A stretch of 64,000 bases of DNA from positions 1-64,000 of the IMG/VR virus record IMGVR_UViG_3300008120_009793; one strand, written 5' to 3'. The notes under the pieces were generated by a model. The model ran no database searches, was not told where the DNA came from, and worked only from the letters and a program-made list of their open reading frames with translations. This DNA comes from a virus. Within the stretch, counting starts at the first letter, position 1, and the number at the start of each line of letters is the position of its first letter. A program made the position numbers and the translations under genes. Below, piece after piece: positions 7,044 to 14,881 of this stretch.

Positions 7044-7051
7044 TATTTATA
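7044..7051 (-). promoter_or_regulatory. TATAAATA promoter-like motif
   Basis: On the minus strand it reads TATAAATA, identical to the T4 late promoter -10 box, 12 bases upstream of the Hc1-like gene. Confidence 0.4.
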
Positions 7052-7056
7052 CAAAA

Positions 7057-7374
7057 TTAAAGGTTTTTTGTTTCATTTACCGAAAGACTTTTGGCAAATC
7101 TTTTTCCCAATTTTGTAAGGGTATAAAGATTTGGTCCTTCCTCTGAAACCAAACACTTAATCAATTGTTTATTTCTGGAGATCCATCTTCTGTCCACAAC
7201 AGATCCATTCTCTCCTAGGGTGGAGGCAAATTCTAAAATTTCCTTTCTAGTTGCCTGTCCTTTTTCGTGTAGGAATTTAACAATCGAATTCTTCAATTCA
7301 TTTTTAACACTCATAAACATTACCGGTGTTAATGATTCATTAATGAATTCGCTATATTTTTTAAGATTACTCAT
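7057..7374 (-). CDS. Unknown winged-helix-like protein with capsid-targeting-like N-terminus
   Basis: The 105-residue protein starts MSNLKKYSEFINES. This resembles the T4 internal-protein leader (MKTYQEFIAEA), which is cut by the gp21 protease after I-x-E. The remainder looks like a small winged helix: KNSIVKFLHEKGQATRKEILEFA, then a wing-like LYTLTKLGKRFAKSL. The start overlaps the end of the upstream gene by 8 bases. It may be a DNA-binding protein carried in the head, but both the fold and the packaging are inferences. Confidence 0.65.
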   Translation of the reverse strand: MSNLKKYSEFINESLTPVMFMSVKNELKNSIVKFLHEKGQATRKEILEFASTLGENGSVVDRRWISRNKQLIKCLVSEEGPNLYTLTKLGKRFAKSLSVNETKNL

Positions 7375-7933
7375 GTGAGGTCTTAGTGTAAATTAATGAT
7401 TTCTCTGAATTTCCTTCCTGAATCTTCCATCTTCCCCTGGACCACGTTCTGATTCTCGGGGAAATGAAATCTGAATATTCTTCTCTATCCATGCCAAGAT
7501 TTTCTAGAATCTCATCATAAAACTTAGTAACCTTCGGATTTTTTTGTAAATAATTATCCATTGATTTGGTAATAATAAAAAATGCCTGACTTAATACCTC
7601 GTTTGAAAGGGAGAATCCTTCATCTTCCCTAGATCTGTATTCACTATCATTTACTAAATAATCATCCATATCATCGGGATTCATAATCTCTAAATGAAGC
7701 ACGCCGTAATTTTTTTCATTCTCGGAGATAACTCCAGACTTAGAAAATTTTCCAATTTTTAAGATTAATCCAATCTCTTCGTCTCCCTCACTAATTTTAA
7801 AGAAGTAGTGCTGAGATTTTTCAACCTTTTCGTCTGCAAAATAGTCGTTTCCATAACCAGCATCTTCATTTACTTTATTTAAATTATTTACAGGCTTGGG
7901 AAAGTGATCTCCAAATTTGTTTATGAATTTCAT
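7367..7933 (-). CDS. Unknown acidic protein
   Basis: The 188-residue protein is acidic and not recognised. The N-terminus (MKFINKFGDHFPKP, then NNLNKVNEDAG) ends with V-N-E, a possible head-protease site. The middle alternates strands and helices (HYFFKISEGDEEIGLILKIG; VLHLEIMNPDDMDDYL) and the C-terminus is basic (RIRTWSRGRWKIQ). A promoter-like motif lies at 7944-7955. It is translationally coupled to the next gene by an 8-base overlap. Confidence 0.6.
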   Translation of the reverse strand: MKFINKFGDHFPKPVNNLNKVNEDAGYGNDYFADEKVEKSQHYFFKISEGDEEIGLILKIGKFSKSGVISENEKNYGVLHLEIMNPDDMDDYLVNDSEYRSREDEGFSLSNEVLSQAFFIITKSMDNYLQKNPKVTKFYDEILENLGMDREEYSDFISPRIRTWSRGRWKIQEGNSEKSLIYTKTSHE

Positions 7934-7943
7934 TCTTTTTTTA

Positions 7944-7955
7944 TTTTATATATTC
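7944..7955 (-). promoter_or_regulatory. Promoter-like motif GAATATATAAAA
   Basis: A close match to the recurring motif, 10 bases upstream of the ATG at 7933 and immediately after the terminator of the MoxR unit. Confidence 0.5.
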
Positions 7956-7975
7956 AAATTTAAACCCGAAAGGAA

Positions 7976-8003
7976 ACAAAAAACCCCCGAAAGCCGGGGG
8001 TTT
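7976..8003 (-). terminator. Strong rho-independent terminator after the MoxR gene
   Basis: On the minus strand the GC-rich stem AAACCCCCG / CGGGGGTTT with a five-base loop is followed by TTTTTTG. It is the strongest terminator in the window and closes the MoxR gene 16 bases after its stop. Confidence 0.85.
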
Positions 8004-8019
8004 AATTGTTTTAATTTTA

Positions 8020-9648
8020 TTATTTGTCTGGCATGTATCTGTCAGTGTATCTTTCCATGTGTTTAATGTATTCGATACCAGATTTTGTTATGTAAGGGTG
8101 CTTAGAAAGTAATAAGCTTACAAAAGCAGTTCCATATTCAGCAGAATCTAATCTAATAGACCAATCTATCGCATTAGAGAATTGGCTTGCAGTAAGTTTC
8201 CCATCAGGACTGATTTGTCTAGATTTATCAACTATAGCAGCTATTAAATAGTAAGATTTATCTGGCTTGTATTGTCCACCAATTTTTTCTGGAAGAGGAG
8301 CGTTATCAGGATCGTCAAAAACCTTAACAACATCTTCCATTTTGGTATTCTGTGATTCTGTATAAAATTCAACGAATGCCTGTGCAGGTTCTGGACCCAC
8401 GTTTCTAGAAAAAATATCAATCATCTCTTCTTTAGAAATTGAATTGGTTCCTTGTCTTCTGAGGTAATCCATTTCTGAGTAAAGAGCCTTAGAAGCATCG
8501 ATCCAAGATCTTGGGGATGCAAATACTCTTCCTTTTTTTCCTGCATTTAAAGTGTAGAAATAATCTTTAGAAAATTCCATAAATGCTATCAATTCAGGAA
8601 GTACAATTTCATTGGCAGTTCTTCCAAATGCACCCTTCAATTTTATTGGAGAGGTTTTAACCCATTCGATCCATTCTTTAGGACTAGCAAGGTAGTTTAC
8701 TACCTCACAACGGTTAATAAGAGCTGAACCTAAATCATTGATCTCACCAGGTAAATCGTCTTCCTTTCTATTTCCCGCTGCTACAATCAACCATTTACTA
8801 GGAAGATTATACTCGGTACCAACTCTTCTCTGTTGAAGAAGTACCATCATTGCAGCAATAACTGGAGGGTTTGCCCTGTTCATTTCGTCAAAGAAAATAA
8901 TTCCACCAGGTCCGTCGGATTTTTCCTCATTGCCGTCTCCACCAACCACTGTGATTGGTTCGCCATTGTCTAATGGAAGCCAAGATGGAGGGTTAGATCT
9001 AGTTATTCCCTTTCCGAGCTTACTTAGAATTCCAATTCTTTTTTCTATATCTTTTTCAGTGAAAAATTCTTTCGGGATATCATCAGTTGATGGAATACCC
9101 AAGAAGTCAGTAGGATCCATGAACTGAAGATCAACCGTTATAAGATCTATACAAAGTTGGGAAGCTACGCTAGCAACTATCTCGGTTTTACCTATACCAG
9201 GAGCTCCATAAATAAAGATTGGCTTATCGTAGCCGCCTCTAACTAAACTATCAAATCTTTTAAGTATCATGCTCTTCAGAGCATCTCCTTTCATGTTTGA
9301 AATTCCAGCTTCTTTATCAGGATATTTTAACATTTCAATATCTCCGTAATCCTTCATAGTTGCCTCATCAATCTCATAGTCTTCGAATGCTTTAGATTCA
9401 AACTTAATACCATAAGTGTCTTCAACTTGTTGCTCCACAGATTTACCGCCGCCACGTGCACAGCTATAATAATTTACCATGGGCTTTCCAGCTTTCACGT
9501 GTGCTTCGGGCGTGTTGGGAACTTTCTCTATTCCTCCACCTTTAATCTTGCTTACGAGATTTTTAATCCAGCTTCCAACACCAGATATCATACTTTTTAA
9601 TGAATAATCCTCGTTTACATATTGGTCAAATTTTTTAATGCTTGGCAT
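8020..9648 (-). CDS. MoxR-type AAA+ ATPase
   Basis: The 542-residue protein has an AAA+ core: Walker A GAPGIGKT at 148-155, Walker B IIFFDE at 250-255 and sensor-1 AAGN ending at N293. The layout is that of the MoxR subfamily, whose members act with VWA-domain partners to remodel or insert cofactors into target complexes. The VWA and metallopeptidase partners lie directly upstream (9684 and 10611). The 1-130 extension starts PSIKKFDQYVNED, a possible head-targeting peptide ending V-N-E. A C-terminal helical region of about 150 residues follows the ATPase core. It has its own promoter-like motif at 9672-9680 and a strong terminator. The ATPase call is firm; its substrate is unknown. Confidence 0.9.
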   Translation of the reverse strand: MPSIKKFDQYVNEDYSLKSMISGVGSWIKNLVSKIKGGGIEKVPNTPEAHVKAGKPMVNYYSCARGGGKSVEQQVEDTYGIKFESKAFEDYEIDEATMKDYGDIEMLKYPDKEAGISNMKGDALKSMILKRFDSLVRGGYDKPIFIYGAPGIGKTEIVASVASQLCIDLITVDLQFMDPTDFLGIPSTDDIPKEFFTEKDIEKRIGILSKLGKGITRSNPPSWLPLDNGEPITVVGGDGNEEKSDGPGGIIFFDEMNRANPPVIAAMMVLLQQRRVGTEYNLPSKWLIVAAGNRKEDDLPGEINDLGSALINRCEVVNYLASPKEWIEWVKTSPIKLKGAFGRTANEIVLPELIAFMEFSKDYFYTLNAGKKGRVFASPRSWIDASKALYSEMDYLRRQGTNSISKEEMIDIFSRNVGPEPAQAFVEFYTESQNTKMEDVVKVFDDPDNAPLPEKIGGQYKPDKSYYLIAAIVDKSRQISPDGKLTASQFSNAIDWSIRLDSAEYGTAFVSLLLSKHPYITKSGIEYIKHMERYTDRYMPDK

Positions 9649-9671
9649 TTATTAATCTTATATTCTTTTTT

Positions 9672-9680
9672 CTATATATC
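9672..9680 (-). promoter_or_regulatory. Promoter-like motif GATATATAG
   Basis: The recurring motif on the minus strand, 23 bases before the MoxR ATG. It lets MoxR be transcribed separately from its VWA partner. Confidence 0.5.
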
Positions 9681-9683
9681 TTT

Positions 9684-10604
9684 TTAGTAAACTAGATCGG
9701 TTCTATTTCCAAACGGAACTACAACATTAGGATCGTTGTTTGGGTAATCCTGATGTATTATAATCCACATCACTTTTTTATCATAGGTGCTGATTCCATA
9801 ATCATTCGATGATGGCCATCCTCCTGATGTTGGATAACCGTCAGTAAAGAATACAACTGGGCCCATATTTACCTGACCTAATAGATTCTTCTCTATCCAT
9901 TGGAAAGGTTCAAGAAAGCTAGTTCCTCCTCCTCCGTATGCTTTATTAACCTTAATGTTTTCACCTCTTTCTACTTCAGTCACCGGTTCATATACCTTAG
10001 TATCAAAGAAAAGAACGTAAGTTTTTCTTGGATTAAATTCCTCTACGATTGCATAAGCCTCGTTAATAAATACCTCCAATTCTTTTTGGGAGATGGATCC
10101 TGAAGTATCCACGATCAGGGTTAGAACATCAAAACCTTCTTTAACTCTTTTGGTACCCCATAAAACCTGTCCTCTACTTAGGAACCTTTTGTTAGGTAAA
10201 AAATATTCTCTTTTAGCGGAAAGGCCGGTAACAAATCTCTTCAAATCACCCTTCCAATCAACTTTACCTGCGTTGAATTTGTCCAGAGATTTTTGTAATT
10301 CTGGGGGAAGTCCACCAGATCTTCTTGCCTTTTCGACCTCCCTTCTCCATTTTTCCTTTAATTCATCTATGTTTTCCGGATCAACGTCAATTACCCTAGG
10401 TTTTTCACCAGCTTGGTTTCCTGCTCCTCCGGCGTCTCCTCCGTCCTCGTCGTCCCAGGGTTTATCAGGGGAAGGGGGAACAGGAAAATCCTCAATCTTA
10501 GGGGGAGGAGGAGACGGTGGGGTCCCAGGGGGAGGTGGTGGTGGGGGTGGTTCCGGTTCAAATTTTACTGATACCTTCCTTAATTCATTAATATCTATTT
10601 TCAT
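9684..10604 (-). CDS. VWA-domain protein (DUF2201 C-terminal type)
   Basis: The 306-residue protein begins with a proline-rich stretch (residues 17-36, mostly Pro) and an acidic Gly-rich linker. A helical segment and a von Willebrand A domain with an intact MIDAS metal site follow: D166-T-S-G-S170, T228 in GGGGTS, and D255 in FFTDG. In bacterial DUF2201 proteins this VWA-like part follows a metallopeptidase-like part in one chain; here the two parts are separate genes, six bases apart. It likely partners with the MoxR ATPase encoded next. VWA/MoxR pairs act as metal-dependent adaptor and ATPase. Confidence 0.85.
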   Translation of the reverse strand: MKIDINELRKVSVKFEPEPPPPPPPPGTPPSPPPPKIEDFPVPPSPDKPWDDEDGGDAGGAGNQAGEKPRVIDVDPENIDELKEKWRREVEKARRSGGLPPELQKSLDKFNAGKVDWKGDLKRFVTGLSAKREYFLPNKRFLSRGQVLWGTKRVKEGFDVLTLIVDTSGSISQKELEVFINEAYAIVEEFNPRKTYVLFFDTKVYEPVTEVERGENIKVNKAYGGGGTSFLEPFQWIEKNLLGQVNMGPVVFFTDGYPTSGGWPSSNDYGISTYDKKVMWIIIHQDYPNNDPNVVVPFGNRTDLVY

Positions 10605-10610
10605 CGAAGT

Positions 10611-11456
10611 TTATTTTATTGATATAACCTTTCTTCCGGATTGTTTTTCTATCTGTGCTATAGCATCAGCCTCAGAGTATGGGTCAACCATTGCTTCCCC
10701 AGTATTTGCATCTATTGATGTTATTCGACCAAACCCTCCGCTTTTTATTTTTACGAAATCGCCAATTTTAGCGATAGGACCAGAAGGACCTGTTGCCCCT
10801 GCAGATTTTTTCTTAGAAGAACCAGTAAATTCTGGGGGTGTAACGCCTCCGTAATTCCATCCTTCTTCTGGAGGAAGCTGAACGTTGTTTTCTATTATAT
10901 GGTCATAAATTTGCTCTGCAGACCAACCCTTATACTCTGGTTTTCCGTAAGGATTGTCCGGGGTAGCTGGTCTAGTATTTAAGCATCCTGGTATCATTTT
11001 TCCCAAAGCACCTAAAAATATTTTAGCTTTTCTTACTTCAGGGCTCTGTGGATCCCCTGGGGGAATTGTGTAAGATTCCGGGTCTATTAATTGATTTAGG
11101 GCATAATCGGCAGCTGCGTTCCACGCTGTGGGATTTGCTTGCCTTCTAATGAAATGAAAAAGAGCACAATGCATGATTTCATGACAGATTACCCATCTAA
11201 TTTCTTCCTCGCTGTGTTTTAATACAAAATCTGGGTCATAGTATATTTTCATACCATCGGTGGCCATAGTTTTGTATTGAAGATTAAGATCCTCAATAAA
11301 TTCAAGGCTTAAAGAAAACTTTCCAAAGAAAGTATTAGATCCTGCAATAAGTCTAATTTTACAATCCACTATTTTATCAAAAGCAGCTTTGCTTTTATCA
11401 GAGTTTTCTAAAAGAGGAGATTTTTGACTGTTTTCAAAATTTGAGAGCTTTCCCAT
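10611..11456 (-). CDS. Putative zinc metallopeptidase (DUF2201 N-terminal type) with KOW-like tail
   Basis: The 281-residue protein carries an HExxH zinc motif, HEIMH, at residues 92-96 in WVICHEIMHCALFH, followed by WNAAADYALNQLID. This matches the N-terminal metallopeptidase-like half of DUF2201. The C-terminus (residues about 228-281) contains GDFVKIKSGGFGRITSID, typical of KOW/SH3-like barrels that bind RNA or proteins. It is the first gene after a GATATATAAAA motif and is followed by its VWA partner and MoxR. Whether it is an active protease or only a structural zinc protein cannot be told. Confidence 0.75.
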   Translation of the reverse strand: MGKLSNFENSQKSPLLENSDKSKAAFDKIVDCKIRLIAGSNTFFGKFSLSLEFIEDLNLQYKTMATDGMKIYYDPDFVLKHSEEEIRWVICHEIMHCALFHFIRRQANPTAWNAAADYALNQLIDPESYTIPPGDPQSPEVRKAKIFLGALGKMIPGCLNTRPATPDNPYGKPEYKGWSAEQIYDHIIENNVQLPPEEGWNYGGVTPPEFTGSSKKKSAGATGPSGPIAKIGDFVKIKSGGFGRITSIDANTGEAMVDPYSEADAIAQIEKQSGRKVISIK

Positions 11457-11465
11457 TAATTTTTA

Positions 11466-11476
11466 TTTTATATATC
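11466..11476 (-). promoter_or_regulatory. Promoter-like motif GATATATAAAA
   Basis: An exact copy of the recurring motif, 9 bases before the ATG of the metallopeptidase-like gene. It probably drives the metallopeptidase-VWA pair. Confidence 0.55.
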
Positions 11477-11518
11477 CAAATATAAAACAAACGGTAGGAA
11501 AAAAATAATGCGATGAGT

Positions 11519-13522
11519 CTATTTAGCTGATTCGTAGCAGCGATGTAATTCCTCCCAAAGAGAAGAAAGAGATTTAGGGACATGCTTTTTGAATTGCATG
11601 TAATCTTTATCTTCTAGAGTCTTCATTACCTCTCTGGAAATAACCCACTCCGGAGAAGTTTGGATTTGGAAATCCTGGGGTAATTTTTTTCTTTTCTTAA
11701 GAGTGCGGCTCTGGATCAAATAATTGTCTAGCTTTTTAGATCCCACTGTTAAGCTCTTAGGGTTACATTTATCTTTAATTTTTTCAATAGAAGTAGAAAG
11801 TAGATCATCAGGAACGTAATTTACCGAATGAATTAGATCAGACATTTCATCAGAAATGATCTTCATCATCTTATTCATTATTTCCCTATTAATGAAGCTC
11901 TTGGAATTATTAACCACCATCAAGGCAACAGGATTTCCATTTACCTGATTTGCTTTTTTGATCATTTTAAGATGACCGTTATTAAATGGTTGAAACTTAC
12001 CAATAATTACATTTACATTCTGTGATTCAGGATTGACAGCAGGATCTGAAATAGGATCCATCTGTCCTAAAGCAGCTTGCATTTTAAAGGCAATTTCAGG
12101 ATCTATTTCTTTAACCTGGATTTCTTCTGGATCTTTCTGTGGTTCTTCTTGAACCTCTTCAGGTTCTTCTTCAACATCTTCAGGATTTTCTTGAGGGGTT
12201 TCTATAGGCTCCCCTATAATTTCATCCTCGGGTTCTTCCATAGGTTCTTCCTCGTCTTCATCATCCTGTTCTTCATCGGGTACAAAAGATTTTTTAACCT
12301 TTCTAAACTCACTAAATGTTGGAATCAATGATTCCGCAATTACAGGTTTTCTATTGAGATAATCTGATATCTCTCTAACTAATAAATTAAATTGCTCTAT
12401 AACTCCAGGAGTAAAAAAACCACCAGATTTTTTCTTAATCTTTCTAAATGCTGATAAGATCAATTTAAAAAGAGATTCATAGCTTTCATCTTGAGCAACT
12501 AATTGTTTAGTCTGATCGTTACTAATCAGATCTAAATTAGATTCAAATCCGTCTTGTTTTAAAAATTCGGGCTCTTGAAAATCGAGACCCAAGTATTTTT
12601 CACCATTATCTTCTATGAAGGAATTGAAAACACCAGAGATAAAAGAAATGTATCTGTCCTGTGGATCTTCCCCGGCAAATTCAAAACTCTCTATACCTTT
12701 ATCTAGGATATAATTCATTACTTCCAGGAGTGTTATTCCGTAGATGTCGCTTGGGAAATAACTGGCTTTTTTAACATTGTTTTGTCTTGTGATGTCTTCA
12801 AAAACTGGATCAATAATTTTTGCAGAAAAAGATTCACCAGTTCCGCTGATTGGTCCAAATCTGAAAACTATACCCTCTATGGGACGATCTAAATCATCAT
12901 TAAGTAATGTTTTATCTAAATCCGGATTTAAAGTTTTCACTAAGTACTTAGCAAAGCTCTGTGTTCCATGAGACGATTTTAAGCTATCAAACGGAGAATT
13001 AACAAAATCATTAATTGAGGCTTTTTGTTGGTCTGATAATTTTCCCTGAAAAATAATTGGGGATCTTTCAATATCTAATAGATCTGCCCAATAATCTAAT
13101 TCCTCCTTTTCAACAATAGTTCTCTCGATATCCCCATATTGATTTTTAACAATGATATGGGTTAGAACAAGTCCATTCTTAGGGACTCTGTTGTATGACA
13201 ATAAAACTGGACTTTCGTTAATAAAAAATTCAGTTCCAAATCTCCAACCAGGAGGAATTTCATTTTTCGTAAGATCTGGTAACCCCTGCACGTATGTAAT
13301 AGGTCCATCATAATAGTTCATCAGAACTCTATCAATTTTAGAAATGGGATTAACCTGATCTCTTTTATAAAAGAACATAGTTCCGTCTCCTATGCTTTTC
13401 TCGAAGGAGAAAGACATACCATTCAATTTTTCAGAAACTGTAACTTCATCTCCAAATAAATTGTCAATGAATTCTGCTCCTTGCTTTTTATAAACTTCAC
13501 TTAGTTGTTTAATCCCTGCCAT
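11519..13522 (-). CDS. Ligase-type nucleotidyltransferase fused to HxGH-type adenylyltransferase
   Basis: The 667-residue protein has two recognisable parts. Residues 1-240 look like a DNA/RNA ligase nucleotidyltransferase domain: motif I EKLNG (K32), motif III GTEFF (E98), motif IV IEGIVFRF (E216) and motif V SAKIIDP (K235). A helical part and a very acidic Glu/Pro linker (about 415-480) follow. Residues from about 503 begin VNVIIGKFQPFNNGHLKMI, the signature of HIGH-superfamily cytidylyl/NMN adenylyltransferases, but with N-N-G-H where H-x-G-H is usual. The end contains ISREVMKTLED. The first part would form a lysyl-AMP, the second would transfer a nucleotide to a small molecule such as NMN. 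The fusion suggests linked RNA repair and nucleotide or NAD metabolism. The first His of the HxGH motif appears replaced, so activity of that half is uncertain. Confidence 0.75.
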   Translation of the reverse strand: MAGIKQLSEVYKKQGAEFIDNLFGDEVTVSEKLNGMSFSFEKSIGDGTMFFYKRDQVNPISKIDRVLMNYYDGPITYVQGLPDLTKNEIPPGWRFGTEFFINESPVLLSYNRVPKNGLVLTHIIVKNQYGDIERTIVEKEELDYWADLLDIERSPIIFQGKLSDQQKASINDFVNSPFDSLKSSHGTQSFAKYLVKTLNPDLDKTLLNDDLDRPIEGIVFRFGPISGTGESFSAKIIDPVFEDITRQNNVKKASYFPSDIYGITLLEVMNYILDKGIESFEFAGEDPQDRYISFISGVFNSFIEDNGEKYLGLDFQEPEFLKQDGFESNLDLISNDQTKQLVAQDESYESLFKLILSAFRKIKKKSGGFFTPGVIEQFNLLVREISDYLNRKPVIAESLIPTFSEFRKVKKSFVPDEEQDDEDEEEPMEEPEDEIIGEPIETPQENPEDVEEEPEEVQEEPQKDPEEIQVKEIDPEIAFKMQAALGQMDPISDPAVNPESQNVNVIIGKFQPFNNGHLKMIKKANQVNGNPVALMVVNNSKSFINREIMNKMMKIISDEMSDLIHSVNYVPDDLLSTSIEKIKDKCNPKSLTVGSKKLDNYLIQSRTLKKRKKLPQDFQIQTSPEWVISREVMKTLEDKDYMQFKKHVPKSLSSLWEELHRCYESAK

Positions 13523-13525
13523 ATA

Positions 13526-13954
13526 TTAATTTAATACGATAATGTCTTTTCTTCCCATAGAAGTAAAAACTAAAAATGGTCCTATTGCTATTGGATTCTT
13601 CAATTTAACTTCCATGTTAAGCATTAGCATTTCCAAAGATTTAACGAGTTGTTCTACCAAAATGCTAGATCTATAATTTAGTTTTTTTCTTTTTACTTTT
13701 AATAGTTTTTTATAATAGACATCTATTGGGGGTTGTTTCTTTGCCTCACAGAAAATAGAAAATAAAGAATCCTCTATCTCGGCAACTTTTTCCTCCTCTA
13801 CTAACAAATCCCAATCGCCTTCTTCATTCTTTTCAATTCTACCATCCTTACCCATTATAGTTAAAAAGGAAACTTCATCATGTCCTCTTTTAACCCCCGC
13901 TACTCCATCTCCAATGTAATGCTCGATTATGGGGTAAAGAATATCTACGATCAT
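13526..13954 (-). CDS. Unknown protein
   Basis: The 142-residue protein is not recognised. It has an acidic N-terminal half (EKNEEGDWDLLVEEEK), a Lys-rich centre (YYKKLLKVKRKKLNYRS) and a hydrophobic C-terminal end (PIAIGPFLVFTSMG). It sits three bases upstream of the ligase-HxGH fusion gene in the same direction and is probably co-expressed with it. Confidence 0.6.
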   Translation of the reverse strand: MIVDILYPIIEHYIGDGVAGVKRGHDEVSFLTIMGKDGRIEKNEEGDWDLLVEEEKVAEIEDSLFSIFCEAKKQPPIDVYYKKLLKVKRKKLNYRSSILVEQLVKSLEMLMLNMEVKLKNPIAIGPFLVFTSMGRKDIIVLN

Positions 13955-13958
13955 TAGG

Positions 13959-14225
13959 TTATTTTTTCTTACCCCAGGGCTTTTCTGAGCTGGTTACAAT
14001 TCCATGTTTTTCTTTGTGCTCATCCCAAGCTTTACCTAGGTCATCCATAAATTTCTTTTGAGCTTTCTTGTCACTTTTAAACTTCTCGTCAAAAGGACCA
14101 GATACTCCATGCTTTTTGTAATAGCCTTTTGCAAAAGTTAGGTATTTGTTTGTTTCCTCTAATTTGGAAATAACCTTGGCTTTTTCTATCTTAAGGCTTT
14201 CTTGAATCTGTGTTATTTTTTTCAT
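13959..14225 (-). CDS. Small basic unknown protein
   Basis: The 88-residue, Lys-rich, helical protein begins MKKITQIQESLKIEKAK; an I-Q-E site at residue 9 could be cut by a T4 gp21-like head protease. The C-terminus (SSEKPWGKKK) is strongly basic. It lies four bases from its downstream neighbour. A DNA-associated head protein is possible but unproven. Confidence 0.6.
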   Translation of the reverse strand: MKKITQIQESLKIEKAKVISKLEETNKYLTFAKGYYKKHGVSGPFDEKFKSDKKAQKKFMDDLGKAWDEHKEKHGIVTSSEKPWGKKK

Positions 14226-14240
14226 TTTTTTTTGTTTCTA

Positions 14241-14852
14241 TTAAAATGTAGAAGGTAAACCCTGGGCGAGCATACCTTGCGATTTTTTATTGTTAAAGTA
14301 TGTGGTTGCATACGTTGCAGCTACTTCATCAGCAACTTTATTATAATTAGGAGGAACCCCTATTTTCTTATAGTAATTAAAGATATAATCTTTCATTTGG
14401 TCATCATTAGAAATTGTGGGAAGATCGTTTTTAACAAACTGATCGTTCAGCAATCTATGATGCTCAGGAGTAACGTCTTTAGCGGATTTAATTCCAGACA
14501 CATCAGCAGGAGATTTTGGAGCAAGCAAACCCTGACCGGTCAGAGTAGCAAATTTATTTGGCTCAAATATTTTAGCCATTAGCTCAGTAGCAAGAGATCC
14601 AGTTTTTCCAATTAGCCATCCCATGCCGGTGTCTATTACACCACCTCCAGTTTTCTTTACTGCTATCTCTCTTTGGTAAAAACGATCAAACCCCTCAAAT
14701 CTGCTTTGCATGCTTTTGAAAAAATTGTAAATCCAATCCTGCCATCCAGGCTCGGCGGACTGGCCAGTATATTTAGTGTATTTTGAAGAATCGTACTTTT
14801 CAAATATCTTCAAACTACTCTCATATAAAGCATATGAACGGATATATTTCAT
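14241..14852 (-). CDS. Unknown protein with possible capsid-targeting leader
   Basis: The 203-residue protein starts MKYIRSYALYESSLKIF, with an L-Y-E/S site at residue 11 like T4 head-protease sites. The rest has a Gly-rich hydrophobic patch (GGGVIDTGMGWLIGKTGS), a segment with LLAPKSPADVSG and a helical C-terminus. No family recognised. The ATG is preceded by an A-rich leader and a GATATATAAAA motif. First gene of a run through 13959, 13526 and the ligase fusion. Confidence 0.6.
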   Translation of the reverse strand: MKYIRSYALYESSLKIFEKYDSSKYTKYTGQSAEPGWQDWIYNFFKSMQSRFEGFDRFYQREIAVKKTGGGVIDTGMGWLIGKTGSLATELMAKIFEPNKFATLTGQGLLAPKSPADVSGIKSAKDVTPEHHRLLNDQFVKNDLPTISNDDQMKDYIFNYYKKIGVPPNYNKVADEVAATYATTYFNNKKSQGMLAQGLPSTF

Positions 14853-14861
14853 TTTTTTTTA

Positions 14862-14872
14862 TTTTATATATC
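14862..14872 (-). promoter_or_regulatory. Promoter-like motif GATATATAAAA
   Basis: An exact copy of the recurring motif on the minus strand, followed by TAAAAAAAA and the ATG at 14852. Confidence 0.55.
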
Positions 14873-14881
14873 TGAAACGCG

